Under the pieces are notes generated by a model. That model had not been told where the DNA came from. It saw only the letters and a list, made by a program, of their open reading frames with translations, and searched no databases. Both the position numbers and the translations under genes were made by a program. From Pseudohalocynthiibacter aestuariivivens (GTDB taxonomy: Bacteria; Pseudomonadota; Alphaproteobacteria; Rhodobacterales; Rhodobacteraceae), in contig NZ_JAGFNU010000001.1 in NCBI RefSeq assembly GCF_018457175.1, positions 620,001-684,000 of the forward strand: a stretch of DNA of 64,000 bases, in the 5' to 3' direction. Positions within the stretch are counted from its first letter, which is position 1. Each line of letters starts with the position of its first letter. This document shows positions 36,131 through 45,513 of the stretch, in pieces.

Positions 36131-37117
36131 ATGCCTGCTGAGCGTCTAAGTGTTGTCGTGACGCGACGGTTGCCCGAGGTCGTCGAAACCCGGATGTCGG
36201 AACTTTTCAACGTGGAGTTGCGTGAAGATGATTTGCCGATGACTCGGGAAAATTTGGTCAATGCGATGAAACGCGCCGACGTATTGGTACCCACCCTCAC
36301 GGATACGATTGATTCCGGTATGCTGGCAGCAGCCGGGGACAAACTGAAGCTGATTGCGAACTACGGTGCCGGTGTGGACCATATTGATGTGCAATCAGCG
36401 CGTCAGCGTGGCATTCTTGTCTCCAATACGCCAGGTGTTGTGACAGAAGACACAGCAGATATGACGCTTGCACTGTTACTGGCAGTGACGCGGCGCATTC
36501 CGGAAGGTTTGTCGCTCATGCAGTCTGGCGAATGGCAGGGCTGGGCGCCTACCGCCTTGCTCGGTGGGCGTGTCGGAGGACGGCGGCTTGGCATATTGGG
36601 AATGGGACGCATCGGGCAGGCTGTGGCACGTCGCGCCCAGGCCTTTGGTATGCAGATCCACTATCATAACCGTAAACGTGTTCACGCCAATATTGAAGAG
36701 GCGCTTGAGGCAACTTGGTGGGACAGCCTTGATCAGATGGTAAGCCGTATGGACGTTTTGTCGATCAATTGCCCTCACACGCCAAGCACGTTTCACCTGA
36801 TAAATTCCAGACGATTGAAACTTATGAAACCAACCGCGGTCATCGTTAATACGTCACGTGGAGAAGTGATTGATGAAAACGCGCTCACACGGATGCTGCG
36901 CACGGGCGAGATTGCGGGTGCGGGACTTGACGTTTTCGAGCGGGGTGCAGAAATCAACCCACGTCTGAAAGAACTAAAAAATGTTGTGCTCTTGCCGCAT
37001 ATGGGCTCCGCCACGATAGAGGGCCGCGTCGAGATGGGTGAGAAAGTTTTAATAAACATCAAGACCTATGCGGACGGGCACCGCCCGCCTGATCTTGTTG
37101 TTCCAAGCATGCTTTAA
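36131..37117 (+). CDS. D-2-hydroxyacid dehydrogenase (glyoxylate/hydroxypyruvate reductase type)
   Basis: 328 residues. NAD(P)-binding GMGRIGQAVARRA near residue 158, catalytic Arg in NTSRGEVIDE near 240, Glu near 268 and His in LPHMGSAT near 287. The start (RLSVVVTRRLPEVVETRM) resembles glyoxylate reductase / D-glycerate dehydrogenase (GyaR). Reaction: NAD(P)H-dependent reduction of glyoxylate or hydroxypyruvate, or the reverse. ATG 36131 has AGAGGGAGAG upstream. A long palindromic repeat follows its stop. Confidence 0.88.
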   Translation: MPAERLSVVVTRRLPEVVETRMSELFNVELREDDLPMTRENLVNAMKRADVLVPTLTDTIDSGMLAAAGDKLKLIANYGAGVDHIDVQSARQRGILVSNTPGVVTEDTADMTLALLLAVTRRIPEGLSLMQSGEWQGWAPTALLGGRVGGRRLGILGMGRIGQAVARRAQAFGMQIHYHNRKRVHANIEEALEATWWDSLDQMVSRMDVLSINCPHTPSTFHLINSRRLKLMKPTAVIVNTSRGEVIDENALTRMLRTGEIAGAGLDVFERGAEINPRLKELKNVVLLPHMGSATIEGRVEMGEKVLINIKTYADGHRPPDLVVPSML

Positions 37118-37158
37118 TGTGAAACGCCCGGCTTTACCTCGGATTGAGCTCACCAAAC

Positions 37159-37340
37159 TGAGGCGCGGAACGCGCCACTTCTTCTGGCACTTCGTGCGGT
37201 TTCGCGCGCTGCGCGGGGATATTTAAGGGATAAAGAAAGTAAAGATTGTCGCTTTCTTTATCCCTTAAATATCCTCAGTGCGAAGCACATAGCGAACCCC
37301 AACCGGGGTGAGTAAAAACAGTGGCGCGTTCCGCGCCTCA
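37159..37340. repeat. Long palindrome made of two inverted copies of an intergenic repeat
   Basis: In the 320-base gap between convergent genes, two copies of the unit at 29627-29707 stand head to head. The inner arms (37217-37239 and 37252-37274) are a perfect 23-bp inverted repeat around 12 bases; the outer ends (37159-37178 and 37321-37340) are a perfect 20-bp inverted repeat. The middle of the right copy has diverged. The whole could fold into a very long hairpin and may terminate transcription from both sides. The flanks (37118-37158 and 37341-37407) show nothing else. Confidence 0.88.
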
Positions 37341-37407
37341 TTTTACAAGCTTAATACTCCTATGCGCGCTTGGAATTTTGCGTGTGTGTCAGTGAATCGG
37401 AACGACA

Positions 37408-38246
37408 ATCATTTGTCACTGTAACCCGGTTCTTAATTCAACGATGTGGTAGATAGTCAGAAATGGCATAATGCATGGTGCGTCGGTTGTCCCATATGGC
37501 AATTGCATTTTCGTTCCATTTGAAGTGGACTTGAAATTCGGGCTGGTCCATATGGTCAAAAAGATAATACAAAAGGCGTCTTGACGCGACAGATGTCATG
37601 CCAACCACATGAACGGTGACTCCGGGGTCTGCAAAAAGAAAGGGCCGCCCCGTCGTCGGATGGTTTCTGACAATCGGATGAATAGCACTGCCAAACCGTT
37701 GGTGTGCGGCTGTGAGCCGGTTTGTGTCACCGTCAGGTTCATTGACCGTAAAGTTGTTGCGGAAGTCGCTCATGTTATGAACCGCACGAAGTTCCGCCAA
37801 ATCTTGTTTCATACCATTGGGCAGTGCGTCATAAGCCGCAGTCATTGATGACCAGAGCGTGTCTCCTCCGACAGGCGGAATGACGCGGCTATACAGACGC
37901 GGCTATACAGAATCGATGCGAATGGCGGCTCTGCTTTGAAGGTTGCATCCGTGTGCCAAGCATCGGTGTCTGGAGGATTATCTATGCTGAAATCAAGCAA
38001 CATAACCTGAGGGTGGCCTTCGACATGTGGGCAAATTGGGTGCGGGGGTTCAGGTTCCCCAAAGCTTTTCGCAAACTCTAGCTGGCTTTCCGGCGAAAGG
38101 TCTTGATCACGAAAAAAGAGCACCTGATGCGCCATCAGCGTGTCATAAATCTGGTCCTGAACTTTATCGCTGAGCGGTTTCGAAAAATCGATGCCGCTGA
38201 TTTCGACACCGATGTGCCTCGTCAACTGGTTGATTTCAAATGTCAA
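37408..38246 (-). pseudogene. tauD: Taurine/alpha-ketoglutarate-dependent dioxygenase (TauD/TfdA family), disrupted
   Basis: The first part (TTG 38246, RBS AGGAGGGG) reads as a normal TauD start (HIGVEISGIDFSKPLSD) with the iron-binding HTD of AWHTDATF near residue 98. The frame is lost at an exact 14-bp tandem duplication (TGTATAGCCGCGTC twice, within 37885-37915). Removing one copy restores an uninterrupted frame through SRVIPPVGGDTLW into the second half (MTAAYDALPNG to DYLPHR). That half then meets TGA at 37438-37440 where the family has Arg, followed in frame by NRVTVTND, a recognisable residue of the lost C-terminus. Two independent lesions make a functional enzyme unlikely. The enzyme would release sulfite from taurine. 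Confidence 0.88.
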
Positions 38247-38329
38247 AGACCCCTCCTTTTCTCAAAGGAGAGTGACTGATGTTAACACCGGGTTGCCTGT
38301 TTGGGAAAAGACAAAAGATCCCGTGCGTG

Positions 38330-39139
38330 TCAGTTGTAGGTTTGATCTTTCCCCGGGAACACCCGGCTTTTTACTTCGTCAGTGTAATCAGACACTGCTT
38401 TTTCGATCATTGGCCCAAGAGTTCCGTAGACCTTCACAAATTTCGGTGTCCATGGGTTCATGCCCAGCATATCCTCAAGCACAAGAATTTGGCCGTCGCA
38501 ATCGGCCGAGGCGCCAATGCCTATTGTCGGAATGTCGATCTGTTTCGTAATTTTTGCCGCCAGCGGTTCAACCATTCCTTCAAGAACGACGGCAAAAGCA
38601 CCCGCTTCGGCAACGGCAGTAGCATCTGCCTCATGTGCGGCCCATGTTTCCTCGTCGCGCCCTTGCGTTTTGAAGCCACCCATCACGTGGCTTGATTGTG
38701 GTGTAAGACCGGTATGGGCCATCACTGGAATACCGCGTTCGGTCAGAAATCTGATCGTCTCTGCCATGCGTGTTCCGCCTTCAAGCTTTACCGCGCCACA
38801 CCCTGTTTCCTTCATGATTTTTGCCGCATTGCGAAAGGCCATGTTTGGGCTTTCCTCGTAAGTTCCAAAGGGCATGTCGACGACGATAAGCGCTTTTTCC
38901 GTGCCTCTGACCACCGCCTTGCCATGCATAATCATCAGATCAAGCGGGACGCCAACCGTGCTGTCCATACCATGCATCACCATGCCAAGACTGTCCCCGA
39001 CGAGAATAAAGTCGGCGTATTTGTCGACGATAGCTGCGGTATGGGCGTGATAGCTGGTAAGCGAAACAATGGGTTCTCCGCCTTTACGCGCAGCAATTTG
39101 CGGAACGGTTGTGCGGCGGACTTTGTTTTGAACGGACAT
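38330..39139 (-). CDS. panB: 3-methyl-2-oxobutanoate hydroxymethyltransferase
   Basis: 269-residue TIM-barrel enzyme that transfers a hydroxymethyl group from methylene-tetrahydrofolate to ketoisovalerate, the first committed step to pantothenate. Signatures: [15 protein letters not shown] near residue 42, the Mg-binding Asp residues, [10 protein letters not shown] near 112, [11 protein letters not shown] near 135 and the catalytic Glu in AFAVVLEGM near 180. It follows panC by 10 bases on the same strand; the TauD remnant lies 83 bases upstream of neither but beyond its stop. Confidence 0.96.
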   Translation of the reverse strand: MSVQNKVRRTTVPQIAARKGGEPIVSLTSYHAHTAAIVDKYADFILVGDSLGMVMHGMDSTVGVPLDLMIMHGKAVVRGTEKALIVVDMPFGTYEESPNMAFRNAAKIMKETGCGAVKLEGGTRMAETIRFLTERGIPVMAHTGLTPQSSHVMGGFKTQGRDEETWAAHEADATAVAEAGAFAVVLEGMVEPLAAKITKQIDIPTIGIGASADCDGQILVLEDMLGMNPWTPKFVKVYGTLGPMIEKAVSDYTDEVKSRVFPGKDQTYN

Positions 39140-39149
39140 TGAAGGCTCC

Positions 39150-39995
39150 TTATGGGTGGGCGACGCGCTGGTCGATCAGTAGTGTTTCGCCAAATTGCGC
39201 GGAAATCATGATTGCGACCGGCGAGGTGATTTGGCCGGATACCTCTGACAAATCGTCGGCACCACAGATATCCACGGCTTTCACACTAGCACGGGGTTCT
39301 GCAGAGATAACGCTTTTAACGGCGTCACGCAGGGTTTCAACGGTGCATCCTTTGGCGACCAGTCGTTCCGCTTCGTCCAGAGACTGGTTCAGAACAACAG
39401 CAGCTTTACGATCTTCTGCTGCAAGACGCAGGTTGCGCGAAGACATCGCAAGACCGTCCGCCTCGCGTACAGTCGGGAGCCCCACGATTTCCACTGGAAA
39501 ATGCAGATCGTGAACCATTCGACGAATGACCTGCAATTGCTGATAATCCTTTTCACCAAACACAGCGACATCGGGTTGCACGATGTTGAACAGTTTGGCG
39601 ACAACAGTTGTGACACCACGAAAATGCCCTGGCCTGACAAGCCCATGCAGCATGTTCGCAAGGCGTGTTGTTTCGACAATCGTTTCCGCGCCTTCCGGGT
39701 AAATCACATTGGCATCCGGCATAAAGACGGCAGCTACATTTGCGGCTCTCAGTTGTCTAAGGTCTTCGTCAATTGTGTCCGGATAGGCGGCCAGGTCGTC
39801 GGCGTTTTCAAACTGTGTCGGATTGACAAAGATCGAAACAACAACCTGATCCGAGATACGGGATGCTTCTTTCACCAATGCAAGATGTCCGGCATGAAGC
39901 GCGCCCATAGTCGGCACCAAACCGACCCGTGCTCCGCCATTGCGCATGGAAGCGACACTGCCACGGATATCGCGAACGTTGTGGTAAACGTACAT
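39150..39995 (-). CDS. panC: Pantothenate synthetase
   Basis: 281 residues, class I adenylate-forming fold. The HIGH-like motif is in [14 protein letters not shown] near residues 29-42, [17 protein letters not shown] near 145, and the KMSKS-like region [11 protein letters not shown] near 183. It condenses pantoate with beta-alanine. First gene of panC-panB; pantothenate then feeds CoaBC encoded 8 kb away. It is divergent from the FAD/GcvT dehydrogenase across 185 bases that show no clear riboswitch. Confidence 0.96.
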   Translation of the reverse strand: MYVYHNVRDIRGSVASMRNGGARVGLVPTMGALHAGHLALVKEASRISDQVVVSIFVNPTQFENADDLAAYPDTIDEDLRQLRAANVAAVFMPDANVIYPEGAETIVETTRLANMLHGLVRPGHFRGVTTVVAKLFNIVQPDVAVFGEKDYQQLQVIRRMVHDLHFPVEIVGLPTVREADGLAMSSRNLRLAAEDRKAAVVLNQSLDEAERLVAKGCTVETLRDAVKSVISAEPRASVKAVDICGADDLSEVSGQITSPVAIMISAQFGETLLIDQRVAHP

Positions 39996-40180
39996 TCCGG
40001 CTTCTCTTTTTCTATCCTCAGCGTGTTATGACAAGATAATGCTGCGACTGCAAAATAAATTCTGCCTTACATCATTTCGCGTGCAGGTCGGTTTCGCGCT
40101 ATGTTGGGTCGGATGGACCTCTCATTTCACGGGAAAATCCGTCAAATTAACATCAGAAAATTCCAAAGAGAGTCGTGACG

Positions 40181-42688
40181 ATGAAAACGCATGTCAAAGC
40201 ACTGGTAGTTGGTGGTGGAGCAGTAGGAAGTTCCATCGCATATCATCTGGCTAAAGCGGGCTGGGAAGATGTGATGCTGTTGGAGCGGGATGAACTGACC
40301 TCTGGTTCAACCTGGCACGCCGCAGGTTTGCTGCCGCTGTTCAACATGTCGTATGCGACAACCCATATCCACAAGTATTCTGTGGACTTCTACAAAACGC
40401 TTGAGGAAGAGACTGGCCTCAACGCCGGTTTTGCAGTCGTCGGAAACTTGCGAATGGCACAAACGCAGGAGCGTATGGATGAATATATGCTCTATGCGTC
40501 AACGGCTGAAACCTGCGAAGTGCCATTCGAATGGTTGACCGCGGATGAAATCAAGGCGCGCTGGCCGCTGATCCGCACAGACGACCTGAAAGGCGCGATC
40601 TATCACAATACCGATGGCTACATTAACCCGGCAGATGTGACGCAAGCGATGGCCAAGGGCGCGAGGCAACGCGGAGTAGTGATTGAACGCAAATGGCAGG
40701 CGGATGCGTTCCACTGGAACGGCGAAGCCTGGGAGGTGACCTGTACTAAAATGATCGAAAAGGGTGGCAACCTTGTCCCGTCAGACGAACAGATCGTCGT
40801 GACAGCCGAACACGTTGTAACCGCCTCCGGCAACCACGCGCAACGCACCGCTAAAATGCTGGGCATCAAGATTCCGGCGATTCCGGTTGAACACCAGTTT
40901 ATTGTTATGGATCAGGACCCGGAACTGGTGAAATACCGTGCCGAGGGGAATGCGGAGCACCCGGTTATTCGGGATGCAGACGCACAAAGCTACGTGCGCG
41001 AAGAACGCGGTGGCTGGATTCTGGGTGTTTATGAGAAAAACGCACCTGCCGTATTTGAGCATGGTGTGCCCGACAGTTTCCGTGCTGACCTGTTCCCGCT
41101 CGATCTGGAGCGGATCGAAGAACAATATATGGCGATGATCCACCGTGTTCCCTCGTGCGAAGAAAGCGGCTTGAAAGACGATTTCAACGGCCCGATCTGT
41201 TACACCCCTGACGGCAACCCGTTGGTTGGCCCTGCACCGGGTTTGCGCAACATGTGGCTTGCGGAAGGGTTTTCCTTCGGGATCACTGCTGCGGGTGGTA
41301 CCGGATACTTCCTGGCACAAATGATGGTTGAAGGCGAAGCCGAGATCGACATGGCATCGCTTGATCCGAAACGCTACAGCCAGAACTGGATGACCACCGA
41401 GTTTGCAGCGCGAAAGAACGAAGAGTGCTACGATCACGTTTATGTCCTGCACCACCCTGACGAAGAGCGCCCTGCGTGCCGCCCCTTGCGAACTGTTCCA
41501 GCCTACGACCGTCATAAAGCGCGTGGCGCACAGTTTGGTTTTGTGAATGGATGGGAGCGCCCCAACTATTTCGGCCCACTGGATGCGCCGGAAAATTTCG
41601 ACCACGACAGCCGCTCTTTCCGCCGCGGCGAATGGTGGCAATATGCCGTGGAAGAAGCCAAGGCGATCCGCAATGGCGTTGGTCTGATTGATGCATCTGC
41701 CTTTACCAAGCACGTTGTTAAAGGCCCAGGTGCCACACAGTTTCTTGACTGGTTCACTTGTAACAAGCTGCCAAAGATCGGCCGTATCAATCTGACCTAT
41801 GCCCTGACAGACCATGGAACCACCCGCACGGAATACACGATCGTGCGGAATGGCGAGAATAATTACTACCTCGTCTCTGCGGGGGCGTGGACAGAATATG
41901 ACGCGGACTTCCTGCGTAAAGCGGCCGAAGACAAGATGGATGAATTTGGCTACATCGAAATTCAGGATGTAACGACACAATGGGGTGTTTTCGCCATTGC
42001 TGGTCCAAAATCCCGCGATGTTCTGAAAGACGTCATCAAAGACGCTGATCCTGAAACCGCGCTGTCCAACAAGCGGTTCCCATGGCTGTCTGCCAAGCAG
42101 ATTGAACTTGGCATGTGCCCGGTAAATGCGATCCGCGTTGCGTACACGGGTGAGCTTGGCTGGGAGCTGCACCACCCGATTGAAATGCAGAATTACCTGT
42201 TTGATCTGCTTGAAAAAGCGGGCGAAAAACACGGAATGAAACTGGTTGGTGCTCGTGCTCAAAACTGGTTGCGTCAGGAAAAATCCTACCGTGCCTTTGG
42301 CAACGAACTTGGCCGTGATGCGAATCCCCTAGAGGCTGATCTGCCGCGGTTTGTTGACCTATCAAAAGAGTTCAATGGCAAAGCAGCGATGGAAAAAACC
42401 GGTGTCCGCGTAAAATGCGTGACCTTGCTGATAAATGGCCCATCTGATGCTGATCCATGGGGTCGTGAGGTGCTTTATACACCTGACGGTACCCGCGTGG
42501 GTCGCCTGACCTCTGGTGGGTATTCTGTGGCATTCGAAAAATCCATCGGCATGGGGTATGTCAGGCCAGAATATTCTGAAGTCGGAACAAAGCTCAAGGT
42601 GCGGCTGCAACGCGAGCTTTGGGATGCGGAGATCGTCGAAGATAGCCCCTATGATCCGAAAAACGCGGTGATCCGTATAGACGGGTAA
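40181..42688 (+). CDS. FAD-dependent dehydrogenase fused to GcvT-like domain (dimethylglycine/sarcosine dehydrogenase type)
   Basis: 835 residues. A DAO-type flavin domain (VVGGGAVGSSIAYHLAKAGW near residue 10; GSTWHAAGLLP near 50, the region that holds the covalent-flavin His in related enzymes) is followed by an FAO-middle domain and a C-terminal GcvT/aminomethyltransferase domain (from about 430; RVAYTGELGWELHHP near 645). This two-part layout is that of dimethylglycine or sarcosine dehydrogenases that pass a one-carbon unit to tetrahydrofolate. The methylated amine is not certain. ATG 40181 is preceded by GAGAG 8 bases upstream; a GTG two codons earlier is less likely. Confidence 0.85.
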   Translation: MKTHVKALVVGGGAVGSSIAYHLAKAGWEDVMLLERDELTSGSTWHAAGLLPLFNMSYATTHIHKYSVDFYKTLEEETGLNAGFAVVGNLRMAQTQERMDEYMLYASTAETCEVPFEWLTADEIKARWPLIRTDDLKGAIYHNTDGYINPADVTQAMAKGARQRGVVIERKWQADAFHWNGEAWEVTCTKMIEKGGNLVPSDEQIVVTAEHVVTASGNHAQRTAKMLGIKIPAIPVEHQFIVMDQDPELVKYRAEGNAEHPVIRDADAQSYVREERGGWILGVYEKNAPAVFEHGVPDSFRADLFPLDLERIEEQYMAMIHRVPSCEESGLKDDFNGPICYTPDGNPLVGPAPGLRNMWLAEGFSFGITAAGGTGYFLAQMMVEGEAEIDMASLDPKRYSQNWMTTEFAARKNEECYDHVYVLHHPDEERPACRPLRTVPAYDRHKARGAQFGFVNGWERPNYFGPLDAPENFDHDSRSFRRGEWWQYAVEEAKAIRNGVGLIDASAFTKHVVKGPGATQFLDWFTCNKLPKIGRINLTYALTDHGTTRTEYTIVRNGENNYYLVSAGAWTEYDADFLRKAAEDKMDEFGYIEIQDVTTQWGVFAIAGPKSRDVLKDVIKDADPETALSNKRFPWLSAKQIELGMCPVNAIRVAYTGELGWELHHPIEMQNYLFDLLEKAGEKHGMKLVGARAQNWLRQEKSYRAFGNELGRDANPLEADLPRFVDLSKEFNGKAAMEKTGVRVKCVTLLINGPSDADPWGREVLYTPDGTRVGRLTSGGYSVAFEKSIGMGYVRPEYSEVGTKLKVRLQRELWDAEIVEDSPYDPKNAVIRIDG

Positions 42689-42698
42689 GTGTCGTTGC

Positions 42699-42730
42699 GC
42701 CCGGAGTCCTCCACGACTCCGGGCGGTTTT
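42699..42730 (+). terminator. Rho-independent terminator after the FAD/GcvT gene
   Basis: GCCCGGAGTC (42699-42708) pairs with GACTCCGGGC (42715-42724) around a 6-base loop, followed by GGTTTT. A 10-bp perfect stem 10 bases after the stop codon. Confidence 0.85.
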
Positions 42731-42831
42731 AAGTTTCATCCCCCCTAGCTTTGGTGTCGAGGTTGCGCTTTGACATCCCGCGTCCTGTTGGTGTAGCCGC
42801 GAAGTTGTAAGTCTTTCTGGAAAGCCGTGTG

Positions 42832-43719
42832 ATGCAGCTTCATCCTCCAACCCCGGGCTTTGCGTCAGGGGCAGTGTTTGTTTCTGCGTCTGCGTGGGGG
42901 CTTTACTGGATTCCACTACGGTATCTGGAAAATCAGGGTGTGGACGGTACGTGGGCGATTGCCTTACTAAATTTCCCCGCTGCCTGCGCGCTTGCAGTCG
43001 TTGTTTTGTTGCAATGGCGTTCACATAAGGAAAGTCTTGGTAAAGCCGCCGCGATTGGTGCCTTGGCAGGATTCGGTCTGGCGCTTTATGCCTCTGGGTT
43101 GGTATATTCGTCCGTCGTGCGCGCAACGCTGCTTTTCTATCTTACACCGGTCTGGGCAACACTGATTGGCATGGTATGGCTTGGCGAAAAAGCATCCTGG
43201 CAGCGATGGGCCGCGATCTTAGGTGGCCTCGCAGGTTTGGTGCTTCTGGTGTCAGGCGGTGGTTCTGTCCCTTTCAACATCGGGGATGTGTTCGCACTAT
43301 TTTCCGGGGTTTTCTGGGCGCTTGGTGCGGCAATGATTATGCGGTTTGATGCAGTGCCTTTGCCGGGAATGACGATGTTTCAATTCGCCTTCACGACACT
43401 TGGTGCGCTGGTGCTGGGATATTCTGTCAGCATCGTCGATATACCCCACCCAGACTTAGCAAATCGCCTTATACCTTTTGCGTCTATGATTTCGGTTTTT
43501 GCCATCCTGCCCGCGGTTGTTGTTCTTTTCTGGGCGCAAAAGTTTTTGTTTCCGGGGCGGGTTGGCTTGCTTATGATGTCAGAAGTTCTTGTTGCAGTGA
43601 TCACCGCAAGCCTGTTTTTGCCAGAAGAGCATATGTCGCCAATCGAATGGCTGGGCGCTGTGCTCATCATCGGTGCTTGTCTGTTTGAAGTTCTGCTTAC
43701 ACCGCGTGAGAATTTTTAA
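42832..43719 (+). CDS. DMT family transporter (two EamA domains)
   Basis: 295 residues with ten hydrophobic helices in two EamA repeats; LFYLTPVWATLIGMVWLGEKASWQRW near residue 100 and LLMMSEVLVAVITASLFLPEEHMSPIEW near 245 are the conserved ends of helices 4-5 of each repeat. These inner-membrane proteins export metabolites or amino acids; the substrate is unknown. ATG 42832 has GGAAAG 7 bases upstream; an adjacent GTG codon precedes it. Confidence 0.85.
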   Translation: MQLHPPTPGFASGAVFVSASAWGLYWIPLRYLENQGVDGTWAIALLNFPAACALAVVVLLQWRSHKESLGKAAAIGALAGFGLALYASGLVYSSVVRATLLFYLTPVWATLIGMVWLGEKASWQRWAAILGGLAGLVLLVSGGGSVPFNIGDVFALFSGVFWALGAAMIMRFDAVPLPGMTMFQFAFTTLGALVLGYSVSIVDIPHPDLANRLIPFASMISVFAILPAVVVLFWAQKFLFPGRVGLLMMSEVLVAVITASLFLPEEHMSPIEWLGAVLIIGACLFEVLLTPRENF

Positions 43720-43831
43720 GTTGTGCGCCCGCAAAACTGGCGTGCCAAACAAGCTTTTCAATTTAGTGATTTGTCTCCGGGCTCTTTTTTATGTTCAGAT
43801 AGCAAATCTCTTTTGATTGAAGGAGGCCAGA

Positions 43832-44836
43832 ATGGAACTTTCAGAAGCGGAAATTCAAGTTCTTGCGTCACTGGAAAAGGCGCGTGTCGAAAGCAAAGAT
43901 ACAGATAGGCATTCGCTGGAAGCAGAGGCTGACAGGTTTTGGATTTTCCTTGAAGACTGGTCTGACGCCTATTTCAGCCTTCAGAAAAAGGGCCTGATCG
44001 AAGGCGATCAAAAGGGCTACCGCCTAACTGAAAGCGGTCATCCCCTGGCGCAACAATATCACCACCAGCGGCCCGATATGTACTGGTATTATTACCAAAG
44101 GTTCTATCAGGCGGCGCGTGCAAGTGCGGCGCATTCAGAGCTTTGCAGGCAGGTTTTCGGTAAGGATTTATGTCAGGAAGGCCAGACAGATATGGCCGCA
44201 CTTGATGATCTGCTCGAGCTTCTGGATCTCAAACCGGGAGAAGAGGTTTTGGATCTTGGTTGCGGCGCCGGTGTGATTGCGGAACATATTTCTGACCAGA
44301 AAGATGTATCTGTCACCGGGCTGGACTACGCCGATCCGGCGATTGCCGAGGCAGTTGAACGAACCAAAGCGAAACGTTCAAAGCTGAAGTTTTTACAAGG
44401 CGATATGAATGCACTTGATTTGTCTGAAAACTCCATAGATGCGGTCATTTCGCTTGATACCCTTTATTGGGTTTCAGACCTTGAAAAGACGTTGTCGATG
44501 CTGATGATCGCTATGCGCCCGGGTGGTCGAATGGGAATATTCATGAACCATCACATAGCGGACGGCGATGACCAGTCTGAGTTGGCACCTGAGTCTGCCG
44601 ATCTTTCAAAGGCACTTACCAATCTTGGGGTGTCCTTCACGACCCGTGACTACACGGTTCAGATTGGGGGCTTCTGGCGCAAAAACTGGAAAGCGGCAGC
44701 TGACTTGAAGCAAAGGTTTGAGGCCGAGGGCAACGGCTTTATCGCCGAGAGCCTCATTCGCGAAGCTGAAGAGGATTACTTGCCCGATATCAATTCTGGA
44801 AAAATCGCGCGCTACCTATACTACGTTCAGTGCTGA
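43832..44836 (+). CDS. Class I SAM-dependent methyltransferase with N-terminal winged-helix-like region
   Basis: 334 residues. Residues 1-90 look like a helical, winged-helix-like domain (YFSLQKKGLIEGDQKGYRLTESG). Residues about 130-270 are a Rossmann methyltransferase: motif I VLDLGCGAGVIAEHI near 144, the acidic loop LDYADP near 165 and the motif IV region AVISLDTLYWV near 207. The tail is charged and ends in YLYYVQC. The order resembles small-molecule N- or O-methyltransferases; the substrate is unknown. AGGAGG lies 5 bases before ATG 43832, a very strong ribosome site. Confidence 0.8.
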   Translation: MELSEAEIQVLASLEKARVESKDTDRHSLEAEADRFWIFLEDWSDAYFSLQKKGLIEGDQKGYRLTESGHPLAQQYHHQRPDMYWYYYQRFYQAARASAAHSELCRQVFGKDLCQEGQTDMAALDDLLELLDLKPGEEVLDLGCGAGVIAEHISDQKDVSVTGLDYADPAIAEAVERTKAKRSKLKFLQGDMNALDLSENSIDAVISLDTLYWVSDLEKTLSMLMIAMRPGGRMGIFMNHHIADGDDQSELAPESADLSKALTNLGVSFTTRDYTVQIGGFWRKNWKAAADLKQRFEAEGNGFIAESLIREAEEDYLPDINSGKIARYLYYVQC

Positions 44837-44879
44837 TCCAGCGTCTGCACTGCATCAACTTTCAGTTCCAAGATGTTGT

Positions 44880-44914
44880 AATAAATAAAAAATGGTTCCT
44901 GATTACCGGGACCA
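44880..44914 (-). terminator. Rho-independent terminator after the response regulator gene
   Basis: On the minus strand TGGTCCC (44914-44908) pairs with GGAACCA (44899-44893), one G-U pair, followed by T6 and further T-rich sequence. It lies just downstream of the response regulator stop and between two convergent genes. Confidence 0.75.
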
Positions 44915-44922
44915 ATCTGACT

Positions 44923-45315
44923 TCAGGACCCTTTTTGGAACTTGTCCCATGCTGCAGTGATCTGCTCGCCAAGTTCGACAGGGTCAAACGGTTTGGTGAT
45001 CACGTCAATTGCGTCCGTTTTCATCAAGCCTTCTATTGCGGTTTCTTCTGCCTTGACGGTCAAAAATATCGCTGGAGTATTTGCAAATTCCGGCACCTTG
45101 TGAAGCTCTCGCAAGGTTTCTTCACCACTCATATTTGGCATCATTGCATCAAGCAAAAACAAATCCGGCGAAAATGCTTTTGCGGTCTCAACTGCTGCGC
45201 TACCGGAGGCGCATTGCTCAACAATAAAGTGCCCCACCAATTCAAGTGACAACCGGGTGACGGCGCGCGTGTCTTCGTCATCATCAACATGTAAAATTTT
45301 TCTGAGCTGCGCCAT
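44923..45315 (-). CDS. Single-domain (CheY-like) response regulator
   Basis: 130-residue receiver domain with no output domain. Acidic pocket VDDDED at residues 10-15, phospho-acceptor Asp in LFLLDAMMPNMSG near residue 56, conserved Thr in IFLTVKA near 85 and Lys in VITKPFDP near 107. It would be phosphorylated by an unlinked histidine kinase and act through protein contact. No kinase gene is nearby. It is followed by a clear terminator and preceded by a 198-base AT-rich gap without recognisable operator. Confidence 0.92.
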   Translation of the reverse strand: MAQLRKILHVDDDEDTRAVTRLSLELVGHFIVEQCASGSAAVETAKAFSPDLFLLDAMMPNMSGEETLRELHKVPEFANTPAIFLTVKAEETAIEGLMKTDAIDVITKPFDPVELGEQITAAWDKFQKGS

Positions 45316-45513
45316 GTATCAACTTTCCTTCGAAACGCTTGTTTAACAGGAAGACAGGCTAAGAAGTCTGTTCATTTCCCTTTATTACGATGAAAAAAAA
45401 TGAATTTTCAAATCAACGATATAATCATTCAACCCTTCACACAACCTTAGAGAGTTTGGGGGCGACGACATACCGCTATCGGCATTGCAGGGGAAGATCA
45501 AAAGCCAAATATT

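Noticed and set aside
40781-42262. Long open frame antisense to the FAD/GcvT gene
   Set aside because: No recognisable domain, no ribosome site, and the plus-strand reading is a well-conserved enzyme; it is an antisense shadow.
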